From the NCBI GenBank assembly GCA_951230915.1, contig OX579633.1:51474029-51538028 (forward strand): a stretch of DNA of 64,000 nt, in the 5' to 3' direction. Position numbers and translations under genes: made by a program. Under the pieces are notes generated by a model. It saw only the letters and a program-made list of their open reading frames with translations. It ran no database searches and was not told the DNA's origin. The DNA comes from Antitrichia curtipendula (Eukaryota; Streptophyta; Bryopsida; Hypnales; Leucodontaceae). The first letter of the stretch is position 1; each line of letters starts with the position of its first letter. Positions 31,932-45,354 of this stretch are shown here, piece by piece.

Positions 31932-33925
31932 TCACTGCGTTGTTGCTCTGAATGGCAATCCTCCTTCTGCTTTGGGAACTGGTTGAAACTCAAATGATCC
32001 CTGCGAGTTCTCTGACAGGGTCTGCACATCTTCTGGAACTCTGATGTCTTCAGAATTTCGCAGAGAATCATCTGAAACACATCTACTACTATTTACAACA
32101 CCACTGGCCTCGACAACTGCTGGTGGTGTAGCGGTCAATTCTTTCGACCCAAGGGTTTCTTGAGAACTGACTTGGCATGGTAAGTTGTCATTGCTTTCTC
32201 TTGGTTTTATCTGGATGCCTTCTTGGATCTGAACCAGAATCTGAACGACTGATTGGTGACGATTGTCAGGTATGGCCGTTGACTCGCCCGAGGGGACAAT
32301 TTTGACCGACTTCGTTGAGCGCTTGCATGTGTGCCTCCGGTCTTCCTGAGGTATGCTTATAACATGGAAATCTCCCCTTTTCTGACGAGTCTCCATCTGT
32401 GCTTGCTCAGTAACAGCTTTTGGCTGGGTTAGTAGTTCGATGCCATTTCCTGAGGGGCATGTTACGTGAAGAGTGCCCTCAGTCGTGAGTGCAGGCACCG
32501 GTGAAGCAGGCAATGGGAGACGCCGGTTGTGCATCATCCAGGATGGAGCGCTGTTGTCAGATATCACCTCTAACGTTACATCCGAAGAAAGGGGACCCTC
32601 TCTGCAATGCTCTTCAGTCAGCAACTCTCCAAATGATGCTGTGAGCTCTGACATGCTCATGCGGCAGACTGGACAAGTGGTTTGCTTCTCAAACCATGCA
32701 CCCACACATACAGAATGAAAGACATGTTGGCAAAATGGCAGCTGCCGCAGAACTTCCCAGTCCTCGTATTCCACGAGGCATATCGGGCACCTGGTTGCAC
32801 CAAATGAATTTCTTGGTCAGAAAGATGTACTAACATGATTTGATATCTCAACTATATCGTTTAGATGAAGTGTATGTAAGATACTTCCCTTTCATACTCC
32901 ATTACTCCCTTCTCTGCAAGGGCGGAAGTTGGTGCCCTTAACTAATTTACAATCAATTTTTAGGACGCATTTTCAGCTATGAAACAGGACACCAAGGACT
33001 GACGGGCCAACAAATTGAAGCACTGTATACGGTCAAGAGCTCACGATATCAATGAGCTTGCCTCTAAGCTTAAGGAGTACAAGAGGCAAGTCATGTTACA
33101 GTTGGAGCCCTGAAGGACAGCACGACAGGACAGTAACAAACTGACACCACCTGGATTTATGTCAAGAGGGTAACTATCCAGGACACAAGAGTCAATGATG
33201 AGAAATGTATACACCTTGAGGTGCACCTAATCACCTATAGCTCAACGCCAACATTATTTACACAAGCTATCTTCCCAAATTCTATTATTTTTTCGCGGTT
33301 AGCCTGTAAGTGCTAAAATGGTCAAAAGTATCCCTAAAATTAGAGTAGAAATGAATTATTTTGGATGCTTCATGGAACGTATCAAAATATACCAGAGGAA
33401 TGAATCATTTGGAAGCTTCAAGTAAGGTAGTAAATATACCAATAAACAGGAGAAATCACGCTCTACATTTTTAGCAGCAGAAATATGTTTCGGAAGTTAC
33501 TACCATCAACTATTAGCTTCTTTTTTTAGTATTATCACTCAATAGTATTAACAGTCAATATGTGAAGAGACTACGGTAGAGCACTCAAGAAAGCACTTAC
33601 TGCAGGTCTTCTGAAGCAGTACACTTAAGATCACATGCTTTGATGGTTGGAAATGTCTCCACAATGTTCCTGCCAATTCCGAATTCAACCTGTGGAAAAA
33701 ACCCGACTTGGATCAATGTGGGTTCTCTGACAAAATATGTATTGAATTGAATGAAAGGATTGACCAGCTGCAGGAGATTAGAAGACTCACTGGAAAGTCG
33801 TGTAGAGCTGGAGTGTTTTGAGCTGCTACAAGGCGGGCTCGGAGTTGCCGGATGCGCCAGTAATAGTAGAAGAGCGTGAAACACACGATCATGGTCAGTC
33901 CGAAGGCGATCGGGGTTCCTATCAT
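31932..33925 (-). CDS. ATL-like RING-H2 E3 ubiquitin ligase, membrane-anchored
   Basis: Three exons: 33925-33791, 33689-33601, 32790-31932, with canonical GT/AG sites and matching phase; 360 residues. The first ATG after an in-frame stop is at 33925. One membrane helix (IAFGLTMIVCFTLFYYYW, residues ~6-23) is followed by a basic stretch, then GIG in place of the ATL GLD motif and IVETFPTIKA. The RING-H2 finger (~75-115) is CPIC, then 15 residues, CQHVFHSVC, 10 residues, CPVC, with the proline two before the third cysteine and the tryptophan (GAWFEKQTTC) expected in ATL proteins. The long Ser/Gln-rich C-terminal tail has no known domain. It likely sits in a cell membrane and passes ubiquitin from an E2 to an unknown target. 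The finger is complete. Confidence 0.85.
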
Positions 33926-33950
33926 GGCTTCCAGCTTGACTTCTGAGTTC

Positions 33951-34190
33951 TGATATTGTGCAGATTGCCCTCTCTATAATTGATTGGCTCAACTGGTGAA
34001 ACTTGTTCAATCAACTTGCTGGAAATTTCGTTGCAGAAGCTGCACTTCCACTGAAAATGTTCTGATATTCTGCAAATTGCCAAGTATATAATCGACTGTC
34101 GAAAGTTTATTGAACTGGTGCTATTGGTTCAATCAACTCTCTGGAAAATTCGATATCGACTGAAAAGCTGCGCTGTCACTGAAAAAAATC
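33951..34190. repeat. Tandem ~112 bp duplication just upstream of the RING-H2 start
   Basis: TGATATTGTGCAGATTGCC at 33951 recurs as TGATATTCTGCAAATTGCC at 34063, and the two units stay alignable to TTCAATCAACT..CTGGAAA and CACTGAAAA. A weaker third start is near 34197. It lies 25 bases above the ATG, so the duplication falls in the 5' leader or proximal promoter. Confidence 0.6.
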
Positions 34191-34199
34191 CCCTCGTTG

Positions 34200-36820
34200 A
34201 TCATATTCGCAGAATACTGGAAGCTCTCCTCTGATTCTCCGCAAATGGCACAAATGTGATACTACTGCTACCGAAGACGCCAGCCCTCAAGAACATCACG
34301 CAAGTGCAGCATTCCTACCTCTCCAGTCTATAATGAGCAGGTTCGTGTAATTGCAGCTTCCACTCATGTACTTGAATGTGCTTCACAAAACCCAGCTCAC
34401 TCAAACAAGAATCACTATCTCGACATTACAGTACTAATGCGCAATGCAAAGGTGGTTACCTTCTCTCTTTCTTAATACAAGTGCAGTACTGAAACGATCA
34501 ATTATGCTACCTAATTTGAGCTTTACAACTGCACGCAAGACGTCATTTATCCTCAGCTTTATAAATGCACAATATGGCATCGTTTGTGATCCACTATGCC
34601 ATATCCTACTTGAAGTGATATACTCAGAAAGATGCAATTTGCTAACTTAGCACACTGGAAGCTGCAAAAAGAACCTAATGGCACACAGAGTGAGTTGGAG
34701 AGATCTTGTTGAAGGAGGAGATGCGAAAGAACTGCAGGAGTCGACACGGATTGAGCCTGAAGAAGTTAACCAGGGGAGGGACTCCAAGTACTAAGTCTGG
34801 AGCTGATCAGTAATTATGAGAACCTGCAGGATTTCGAAGTTACGTCACACAAGTGCTGTCAGATTGAGGGTGAGAAGTCCTCATCTGACAAGTTTAACCT
34901 TGATTTTGAGCTTCATTCAAGGTAAGGTAACTATCACCTAAAATCGTACAAACAAGCAATTCAGCATGGTTGCCATTATTATATTGAAAAACTTTTGGTG
35001 AGATTTGTTGGAAGCCGAAAGGGGATTTTAGATTCTTTAAGAATGCATTTTTTGGACACTATATGAATAAACTACAAATTTTTCATAGTGCTGAAAATAG
35101 GATTTAGGGTAACCAACCATAGACTCTCATGAATAATGGAAGTACATTTTAGGCAAGAATCTAGCTTGTGCAATTTTAGGAAGCGTGCAATTTAAGGTGT
35201 AGTTACCTTAAAGAAATCCATAATCGCCATTCTTTGCACCTAGTCTAATTCTTTTTCAACTTAAAATAAATAAATAAATAAATAATAAAATTTGTTAGCC
35301 AATGAAAGATGATACCAACTCACCACAGAATGCATTTTTTGGATCATATATGCAAAGAGTTATGTATGTTTGGAAGCTTTATCGATAGATAAACAAATGC
35401 TTAAGTGATCCACATCCTGTTAATCGAGATGTACCTTTTATTTCAGGTTTTGGGGTGCTCCTTTTTTCCACATAGGTTTGAGGGAAAAGTGATTACCGGT
35501 AAGCTTACTTACATTTGGTTTTGTGTTTGGTACTCAGGCAGGTAAGCCAGGACTTGTCAGCAGCGTTGATCCAAGGACACCGGGAGATCAAGTTCTATTT
35601 TGTCAGAAGCAGCAGCAGTACAAATGCTGTGCGAATTTTGGTAAATCAATTTCAAGCACCAAGTATTAATGATTACCAAATACCGGTGGGTGACTAGGTG
35701 GAGACAGAAAACTCTGTGGTCAAGGGTTTTTTTGTAGGCATTTAAATGCCTAAAAGAACCAAGCCTTAAGAGGAAAAATTTGAAGAACAATTGGATGATG
35801 ATGCCAAGATGTTCCAATTTTTGAAAATAATTTGGATGAAAATTTTCAATTTTCAATGAAACTCATCCAAATGTGGATTAAATAATAGTTCTATCCAAAA
35901 TATAGATGAATACTAAAATATTTGGCTACATCATTTTCTTGTATATTGCCACTTGGCATCACTTCTCCAAAAAACAAAATAAAAAGATGTGACTATAATC
36001 AGCAATCCCTACTTCAATAAAAGTATTCATTTACAATACCTTTGAGAGTGAAGTGCAATTTGGAAAATGGGTGGACTAGATTACGCTTCAAATTCGAAAC
36101 AAATCTCAAACTGCACTAAGGTCACAGGTCCAGAGATCACCCACCTAAGAGCTGAAATTGAATTTGGGGGAAGCAAGAGCTTCTTGAAATAATTTTCAAT
36201 AAATTTCCCTTGAAAGACAAGTGGAATTGGCATCTAATCCAAGTCGTTTCATATTTTTTGGAGCTTTGTTGAATTAGCTATAAAAATTTGAAGTTGAAAT
36301 GGCATAGGGTTCTAAAATCGCCCACCTCCTAAAATGTACATTGTTTATACATTGCCGAAGGCTATGAAAAAGAAACATGTACACATAGTGCACATTTGAG
36401 GATGTGTGTGGTTTTAGAGCCTATGCAATTTCTAAGCATGTTACCTTAAATAGTGAAATTAGTTTGCCTTGACAATTAGGTTGCTTTACTTCAAGAACAT
36501 TACTTTACAAGCCATCAAAGTCAACAAATATTTCTACAAATATTTCCTTTTGTACATATGGAGGTTCTTGAGCCCCAATTACAATTGTATTTAATTCAAA
36601 AGTAGTAAATTTTTGTAAATAAACAATAAATATTTATATAGTGTAGAACATTGAGAAATTAATGTGGGGCAATTTAATTTTACTATTTAGTGTATAAGAA
36701 ATTGCATTCAACAATTGTTGCACGATTTGAAAGAGTTTGTCAAAGTTCAAAACCCATATAAAGATGAAGATGAGAGCAAAAGCACTACACTTTCTTATGA
36801 TCATAACATTCATTAGCAGA
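34200..36820. other. Spacer with dispersed-repeat fragments, no gene
   Basis: Contains an (AAAT)n tract at 35265-35285 that could be a retroposon tail and AT-rich blocks similar to 62.3 kb (TTTGGACAC..ATATGAATAAA). No frame with domain signals. Confidence 0.3.
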
Positions 36821-36847
36821 GTAGTGGGCTGCCTTCCCTTGGACGGA

Positions 36848-36912
36848 ATGGTGTGGTATATTCCACACCATCTCATTCGGCGGATGAAATGGTGTGGAAT
36901 ATACCACACCAT
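36848..36912. repeat. Double palindrome built on ATGGTGTGG
   Basis: ATGGTGTGGTATATTCCACA at ~36849 (completed by CCAT) is itself palindromic. Seventeen bases later the reverse-complementary version ATGGTGTGGAATATACCACA follows. The four arms can pair as two small hairpins or one larger one. Confidence 0.6.
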
Positions 36913-37205
36913 CATTAGCTAATTTACACGCGTCATTTCAGTCAGAGGGTAAGTCAATTGGCTGCAACTGTACAACATACATTAAAAATTAAAACAAAAC
37001 CAATGTCCATACACCCATTAAATCAAACACACAAGAACCAGCATTCTACACCTATACATTGTATGTTTTGAAAACTCAAAACATTATTGGTTTTATGTGA
37101 ATGCAAGGCAAAAATATGGTTCATTATTACTATAACTTTCGGCTCGCATTTATATAAAATCATTACTATTTCGAGTACTCAATGGGAAAGAAAGCTATAT
37201 ATATA

Positions 37206-37778
37206 TATATACACCTGGAGTGGTAGGAGGTAGAACAGCCCATGTGGGATAAACAAGTTAGAATTTGTTGTTTGTGAAGCACTCATAGTTAAGTCAAAAA
37301 CAAATAATTTTGTTAAAAGTGAAATTTCAGACTTTATTTAGGCATAGTAGAATAACTCTTCGCAAAAAACTTTGAACTAAAAGAAGTTGGTAAATAAATA
37401 TAAGTTTCACCTCCCAAAATCCGTTTGTCATTTTGAATATCCAGTCAAAAGTTATGGACAAATTTGAGAGAGGGGTTGGAAAAATGTTAAAGAAGTTGTC
37501 CATTCCAACCCCACTCTCAAATTTGTCCATAACTTTTGATTGGATATTCAAAATGACAAACGGATTTTTGGAGGTGAAACCTGTATTCATTTACCAACTT
37601 ATTTTAGTTCAAAGTTATTTGAAAAGAATCATTCTACTATGCCTAAATGAGGTCTGAAATTTCACTTTTAACAAAATTATTTGTTTTTGACTTAACTATG
37701 AGTGCTTCACAAACAACAAATTCTAACTTGTTTATCCCACATGGGCTGTTCTACCTCCTACCACTCCAAGTGTATATA
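37206..37778. mobile_element. 573 bp foldback MITE: near-perfect hairpin with ~276 bp arms
   Basis: From TATATACACCTGGAGTGG on the left to CCACTCCAAGTGTATATA on the right, the two halves are reverse complements with few mismatches, around a ~20 base loop at 37483-37502. The left flank is an (AT)n run, so a TA target cannot be shown. The two ORFs read from the arms are mirror images of each other, not genes. Confidence 0.75.
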
Positions 37779-38046
37779 AAGAGTGTCTTCTCACTAGAAA
37801 ACTCAAAATGAATTATTGATGACAAATAGTAAGATTACAATAGTGTAATACTCATTGGATTTATAGTGTTTTTGGCAAATTAGATATGTAAGTTCCTAAA
37901 ATTAACAAAAGAAAGTGGAGAATATCATACTTTACTGCCACTATCCTGGTACCGAAGCTTGCATTAATGATGAGAGGATGAATCCTATGGATGAGGACTC
38001 CAGAGAGGTAAAGGCAGCCTCTCTGAAGACTAATGAATGTTATGAT

Positions 38047-38947
38047 AACCTCTAAAGTCCCAAGGTCTTTTTTCCATTGAAAACCACTCAAAACTGTCAT
38101 TTCAATTGCAAAGAGCAATTGTTTTTAAAAAATTGCCTTTTGGGCATTTCCAACCGTAGGATCTTTGCACTAGACTAGTACAAGATTGTGTGGAAAAAAT
38201 CTTGGAAACTTTGACCTTGTGGATTGTAAGATTTTTGCATGTAGTGTGAGACATTGAGTTTCTTGTACAATCCATGGCTAGATTATTTGACTTTGAATTT
38301 TTTTGACTTAAATGATTTAAATGAAAGATTCTAATTTTAAAATTTTGTATGTTGAAGAATTGAGTCAATAGTTGAGGAAAAAAATTCAAATAAAAAAATT
38401 TGATTTTTTTCCTTTAAAAAGCTATTAAGTATGAGTATATACAAGATAGAAGGAAAGATTATATCATTACGAACTCTAAGATGGAACTAAAACACACTAA
38501 TTCCAATGGTAGATTATTCTAACAAAATAACTAAACCCTACAAAACTATCTTCTTTTTTAAAATTTAAAATTGAGTTCAAAAATGATTTCAATATGTTCT
38601 TTGCACATGAAGATGTTATGATGGTTTGCAAAATATGATGGTTCATAATTTTCACATCACTAATCAAAATAGATTGAATTAAATCTTTCTATATAGACAA
38701 ACACATATAATCTACAAACCATATTTATTTATTTATTTTTAATTTCAATTTTTAAATATTTTTTTGCTTGGCCTTGGCCATTTTGAGCTTTTGCATAGCT
38801 TTTGCTTTGGAGCACCAATTGAAACATAAATAATGTTCCCCAGTAGTAGCTGATATTTTTTAGTCATTTTAGAAATTGAAATCATAGAAGCTAGCCTTTC
38901 CAAAATTTAATTTGTGTCTCGAGGGGACAATGAGATTTGGGAATTAA
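38047..38947 (+). repeat. Dispersed TTAA-ended repeat, copy R4
   Basis: Same block order as R1 and R3 (CCGTAGGATCTTTGCAC near 38155, ACTAATTCCAATGG near 38500) and uninterrupted where R3 is split, so it serves as a paralogous empty site for the 16 kb insertion. Ends near TTTGGGAATTAA. Confidence 0.6.
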
Positions 38948-38949
38948 TC

Positions 38950-39475
38950 CTAAGTATCTCTAAAGTCCTTTTTGGCCACCTATATTGTTGTAAATAGTGG
39001 ACTATATTTTGAGTTCTATTATATTTGAATATTTTTTTATCTTTAAGAAAATCTTCATTTTATAGTATAGAATGTAACATAGATGTGCTAATTACCGCAC
39101 AAACAAAATTCAAATCCTTCTCCACAATATTATAGAAACTTGGCACTATAATCAAATTCCATATTAAGATTACTTAAGAAAAAAAGTGTGCAAAATGATT
39201 TCCTCTTGCAAATTTCATTCCAACTCAAAGATAACAAGCCTAAAATCTAGTAAATAAAAGCTTGTAGCATTTCACTGCATAGTATGCGGTATCTGTGCTT
39301 TGGTTGGATATCACCCTAAACAAAATTATTTGGTTCTTGTACAATTGGTGCCTGGTTATAGGCAATGTCTGATGATTGGCTTGTCTATCTTATATGAATA
39401 CAAAGCTATTTTCAGTGGATTTTTTTATTGACTTTTAGTACATGTATAGTGTGGATTTTATAAGATTGTAGCACG

Positions 39476-39511
<36 letters not shown>

Positions 39512-41150
39512 ATGAACCTTTAAGGATTAAGAAATGTTCTCATTTATTAAGATTGGTGTTAGTGAGGATCTTAGAAACAAAATTAATCATACCTTTAATA
39601 TGATACACTATATTAAATTTGTTAAAGGTTTGTTTGCACTTAGGAATTATGTTGAAAATTTTACTTTTTTTTGCTATTAATGATAAATTGAAAGTCATTG
39701 TAACATTTAATAGCATGACCTATGTTAGCCTAATTGGTATTTTTAGTTACTTCAAGCCTAATTGCTTGTGCTTTTAGTGCCTAAAATACCACTATGGATT
39801 CATTTGGTGGATAGGAATGGCACTAGTAACATGTCCGTTTGAAAGTGGAAAATACAACATACACATGTAGTTAGGGTTTGTTTGCACATTCTATATTAAT
39901 CAAATAATACTTTAGATGTATACATCTATTCAAATATATGATTCTATAGAGGCGTTAGCCTTGCGTACGTATATTGTTATGAGAAGAAACCAACAAACAA
40001 TTTAGAAGAAATGTGGTTATAAAAATGAAATTGATTTTAGTCAACTTTTAAGAAACACAAAAGATAAAGGAAAGATGCATGATTGGGGTTTTTTCACATA
40101 TTATGCCAATAGATTATACAAAAAGGTTGCACAATAGACATCTATAACTATACAACTTTTAGTACAATGTGGTATTTCAAAGCTAAATAATGTTGTCTTT
40201 GATCAATAAATAAGTCTTTGATGTTAATACATATTTTCATGTCACTCTTTGTTTTTTGTACCTTGAATTTGATTCTAAATTGCTTATAAATGGATGTTTA
40301 TAGTAAAATATACCCTAAACATTGAAAAGCACTATATTTTGTTGGATACCAGAGCATGTGCACAATGTGTCATTATTTGAGTTGTCAAGTATATACACCA
40401 CTAAATTAGTTCACCTTCATTTCTAAATTAATTTTTTCACACTGATTGTTCACTGAATCACAACACATCTATGAATTTTGTTTTCCACGTTTTAGATACA
40501 TTTTGTACAAACATTATGATCTTCAAGATGCATCATGCAATGATCACAAATATTTTGCAATGGATGAATCTCCAAACAATGTATTGTTTTGTAGAGCTAA
40601 ATGACTAAAATATGTCATATATAAATAGCAATACATGCTTATCGAACAATATGTCAGGAATATGGTAGTTTTATGAATTTTTGCTTTTTAGCCTTGTTCG
40701 GATACCGTGGTCTTAAAAGTGTTTGATGAATGACTTCATTGTGAATTCCATAATCATATAATGCAACTACTGATGCAATACTTGGAGTATTTTCATGATT
40801 CCCTTGGTCATGCAAGTTGTGTCCTTCCACGGTTAAGTTACATCTTTCCACAATTGGAAGATGTTACTCAATAGCAAGTGCCACATATCAGTCGCAAAGT
40901 AAACATGCTCACATAGATATTCAACTATTCAATTTTGAACTTTTTAAAGATACGGAAAACCAATTAATTTCCAAAGTAAATTTTTTTGCACAAGGTTGTT
41001 AGTAGCTTCAAATTTGAAAGCCACAATGACATATTAATCTTAGGTCCATCTCAACTAGATAAATTAATACATGGTAGCTTACTTCAATACTTCATTGAAA
41101 CATGAGAATATTGGTATAACTGTAGTAATTCTATACTTGTAGATAAGTCT
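38950..41150. other. AT-rich spacer with an (AT)15 tract, no gene
   Basis: An uninterrupted AT dinucleotide run at 39479-39508 is the only clear structure. Short frames are without domains. Confidence 0.4.
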
Positions 41151-42994
41151 TATTGAAACAACGCCACCCATTGGTAGCAAAGCTACCCGGCCCAAGCTAC
41201 CTGGCCCAAGCCAGACAAAAAATGATCCCCCACCGTATATTCAGACAATGAAAGGAAGAGCTTGGTCATGTTAAAATTGGCAGTGGAAACTACATGACAA
41301 CATCCTTGCCAAGCCTATTGACTAAGTAGCTTTAAAGGTATCAAATCCTATTTTGTCGTGCTTTTGTATTGTTTAATCTTGTTGAATTGTCGATGCAATG
41401 CAAGGATGTGAGAAGCTAGTGCATAAGTAGAAAAGTGTTAATTGTAACAAAAGAGGGTTTGGAGTGACATCACTAATTTTTGGCGATGAAGATGATTGGA
41501 ATTTAGGATTTTCTAAGAAAGGGAGCCCACAAGAGCATCACACGTGCTACTCAACAAAGCAAGGGTGTGGAGGAGGGGTGTGGGCGTTCATTTATCCACC
41601 CTCGATAAATAAACGTACACAATCAGGTTCTAGAATCCTACGAAATCATCTCTATCATAGCGGGTGTCTAAGTGTAAATCCATTGTGCCTTCCAAGCAGC
41701 AGAACTTTTTTACTAATGCCTAATCACCAAAGCTTGCATGATTGGCCCCTAGTTTTGGAATCACGGTGGGGATTTAACCAAGGTAAGTGGCAACTAAAGC
41801 CGCGAAGGTTTTGACGTATAAGAAAAGAAAGTCTAATTTTAAAAATCCTAAGTCATAGAGCACTTCATTCCATTTCTAAAAACTTAAAATTCACCCAAAT
41901 CTGACACTCCTATCAAAAGTTATGGCCGGATGAAGTTTTAACCGCTAATCGGTGTTTAAAACTTCATCCACTAATTACTACTGATTCCTCTTTCTAATTT
42001 ACTCCTAAGTTTTACTCTTACTCCTTGGGATTTTCTAATCACCCCAGATTCCTAATTTCATCCCCCTTGGATGTGTCTAGGTTTATTTCATCCAAATTGC
42101 ATGAGGAACTTCATCTGCATGTAACTTCTTCATTTTGACTCCGATTTGGATGAATGTTGACTTTTCGGAATTCCACAGACTTGTACTACAACATTCTACA
42201 TCCACTTCTGACCTGACTTCCCCTCTTGCCTACTCTAGCTCTCGGCCCTAAAGATTAGTGTTTAATTCTAAGTGGATTTGTGCGAAAAGAGGAAGGGTTT
42301 AGTGGCCTACCCTAAACTGCAAGTCGTGGAGGAGATTGTTGAAGCTCCCGGCTCTCGTCATTGCACTCTTCTTGATGCCCTCCGATGACTTGGTGTGAAT
42401 GGGGCCAGTTGGTTCTTCCTCTCTTTCTCTCCCTTCTATTTTATTTCCCCCTATTTCTTTACGCTATGCTAATTCTTTCCAGCCACCTCTTACAGCCTTA
42501 ATTTGGTGCGCTCCCCTGTTCTCTTACGTCTTCATGTGTTCATTGGTTCACATGAAGTGTGGGGATTTCTCCTAATCCTATCCTCCTTTCTTTTCTCTCC
42601 TAAGTCTTCTCCTCATTCATGCTTCTCATTGTTATGTGCTTGGTGTGCTTTAGAGAGCTTGAATGGTGAGGATGTTTGTAGGTGTGAGGATGGTGTGGAG
42701 ACTTAGTGGAGAGGTTACAAGCTTGTTCCTAATTTACCCCCTTCTTCCCTTTTGGGTCTAGCCTACCTATTCCTTTCTATGCATCTAATGTGGCCTATTT
42801 ATCATGCTCTTTATTTCTTCTTTCTAACTATGCTTGCTCTTTCTATCCTAGACTAACCCTACCTTCCTATCTAATCTATCCAACCTCTACTCCCCCTAAT
42901 TCCTCTTTAATCTCTCCTACCCTAATTTAGTCGTAGTATATCTCCCATTTCTCCCTAGACGGGGAAAAAATACAAAATAAAGATGAATTTTATG

Positions 42995-43185
42995 GGGTCC
43001 GGCCTGTTGGTTCTGGTGGCTGCTGGGGTCCGGCCTATTGTTGGGGCCTGGCACTTGCTGGACTCTAGTGGCTGTTGGAATCCGGCACTTGTTGGTTTGC
43101 TGGCTAGGGTCCGGCCTTGCTGGACTTTGGTCTGCTGCTGGGGTCTAGCTTGGCTAGGCTCTAATGATGGACTGGGCCCGGTTTT
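42995..43185 (+). repeat. Degenerate GGTCCGGCC-rich direct repeats inside the foldback element
   Basis: GG(G)TCCGGCC or a variant recurs five times (43000, 43027, 43078, 43109 and weaker copies) with TGCTGG/TTGCTGG spacers. It is a GC-rich island in AT-rich DNA and may be transduplicated host sequence. Confidence 0.4.
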
Positions 43186-43374
43186 TTCTCTACCAATACT
43201 AACTAAAAATAAAGGGAGGGGGAGATAACAATAAATGAAAAGGAGGAAGAGTCACTTCCTCCCGTCCCTTGCTATTCAATACTTTCTATCTTAGGAGACC
43301 TTTAATTCTTGGACACTAAACTCTGAAAGTTTCCAAGCGTGTTTTGAAAACTAAACTTTGAAATATATGACGAG

Positions 43375-43965
43375 GGAGGTGCAAAGCTCCACCATGATTT
43401 TGGCTTTAACACCAAATCTATAACTCTTAGTTCCATGGAGGTTCAAAGCTCCGCCGTCCCCTTGAGTTTAACACACAATCTAGGACTCGTGAGGCGTTTG
43501 GGGGATTTAAAGCTCCACTGTAGAGGGAAAACCCATTATTACCAAATGTTCCTTAGACTAGAGGTTAGTTAGCAATACACTTGCAAGGACTGGCCACGAC
43601 CAAGGGTTAGTGTGAAAGCAAGGGATAGTTAGTATTCCTCTCTTAGTTAGTGTCACTCAACTTGTGCTAGCAAAATTCAACTTGGCACTAAAAGACCCCC
43701 AAAGCGGCATCGCCAAGGTACGGTGGGGGGTGACTTTAGGATTAGTACAAGGGTCAAGAGCACAACATGTGCCACCAAAACTTTAAGAATAGAAGAACAA
43801 AAGAAAAATCACAATCAATGATCACCAATGAGAAGGTACACGACTCTTGGGGAGTTCCCAAGACTCCAAAGAATTTGAACTAACACCACAATGATCATCA
43901 ACAAAGATGCACACAATTCTTGGAGGACTTCCAAGAGCTCTAAGAGCTTGAAATAACACAACAAC
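43375..43965. repeat. Two sets of short repeats inside the foldback element
   Basis: Three AAAGCTCC(A/G)CC-type copies lie 60-66 bases apart at 43383, 43445 and 43509. Farther on, an imperfect 73 bp tandem pair starts at 43820 (GATCACCAATGAGAAGG) and 43893 (GATCATCAACAAAGATG). The 75-77 codon minus-strand frames over this pair are repeat artefacts. Confidence 0.4.
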
Positions 43966-45308
43966 AAGGCCAAAAGTACCCCTAAAAACATTGTAAAGGT
44001 TTTTGGTTGAAGTGCCAAAATCCCAACATAAGTTGGACCCAACGGACCTCAACACAAGAATGGGGGGTGGTTTGAGAGGGCAGTGGGCCCCCTTTTATAC
44101 CTTTTAGGGCCACCCACCTCCTCTCTTTTGATTGAGGGTAAACCTATCTTTTAGGATTTTCATCCTTATCTTCAAAGATTTTCCCTCAAGTCCAGAGTAA
44201 CGTTGGATTCAACTTCTAACTTTTGGAGTTTAACTCCAAATTGCAAACGGATTGCACCATTGGCTTCAGAAGGCCATTTTTAGTCCAGGAACTATTTTCT
44301 TCTTTATCACTTGCATCCAGAAGTGATTTAATCTTTGAATTTTTGGAAATGTGCATTGAATGTACATTTGTACATTGATCAACTTTTTTTCCAATACAAA
44401 TACATTTTAACTCCACAGATTGATCTAAAAAAATTGATTAATGAAATCACCAAATTTATGCATATGCTTCCATATGTTACTTGCAATCAAATCACTTTAC
44501 CACATGAATACTCTTTTGAATGTGATTCTTTTGTCATATGACATTGAATCACATTACCACATACATTAGGGCCACCACAAGAACCATATCCATGAGTGAT
44601 TGATACATAATTTTCTTTTTTTTCTTCTTTCCTACTTTTCCCTATGGAAAGATAATTTTTATAATAAGTGTTCACTAATACCATTGTACTTCTATAAACT
44701 ATTGTTTTTAATAATTGAGGTATATAAAATAAAAAATATATTTATTATTTAAATGACTATAATAAATTGATTAATTTTTTAAGATCGATTTTCCATCTAA
44801 AACTAATAAGGGTTCATCTGTGGCACTTATTATGATCTTATGTGAATAGTTTTGTTCCTAAGTGTATGCATAATTAGAATGAATCCAAAATGATATTTTA
44901 ATTTTTTTTTGGTCTCATGTTCTTTTTTGGTCCATTATAAAAAACAGTCAAGATTATTAAATAAAAAATATTGTGTATTTGCCACTCAACTATAGAAGTG
45001 AAATAACTTCCATTAGACAATGCTATCTCTTTCACCTATCAAACTACACTTATAGTTATAGTGCTATCTCTTTATATATTTAAATTATGTGTTGGCTAAC
45101 ATAAATAACAAGACTTATATTTTATTCTTTGTATGTACCTTAGATCAATATAGAAAGTAAAAGAGTGTATTGAAATAGGCTTGAAGTAAAGTAAAATAAT
45201 GTATTGAAGTAGGCTAGAGGTAAAGTAAAAGAGTGTGTTGAGGTGTGTTTGAAATAGACCTCCAGGACACTTTAATACATTTTTTTATTTTTTTATTGAT
45301 TTTTAATC

Positions 45309-45312
<4 letters not shown>

Positions 45313-45350
<38 letters not shown>
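45313..45350. repeat. (AT)n microsatellite
   Basis: Uninterrupted AT run next to the inner edge of the right arm of the foldback element. Confidence 0.8.

Positions 45351-45354
<4 letters not shown>

Noticed and set aside
37327..37657. Two 74-87 residue frames as genes
   Set aside because: They are mirror copies from the two arms of the 573 bp hairpin.
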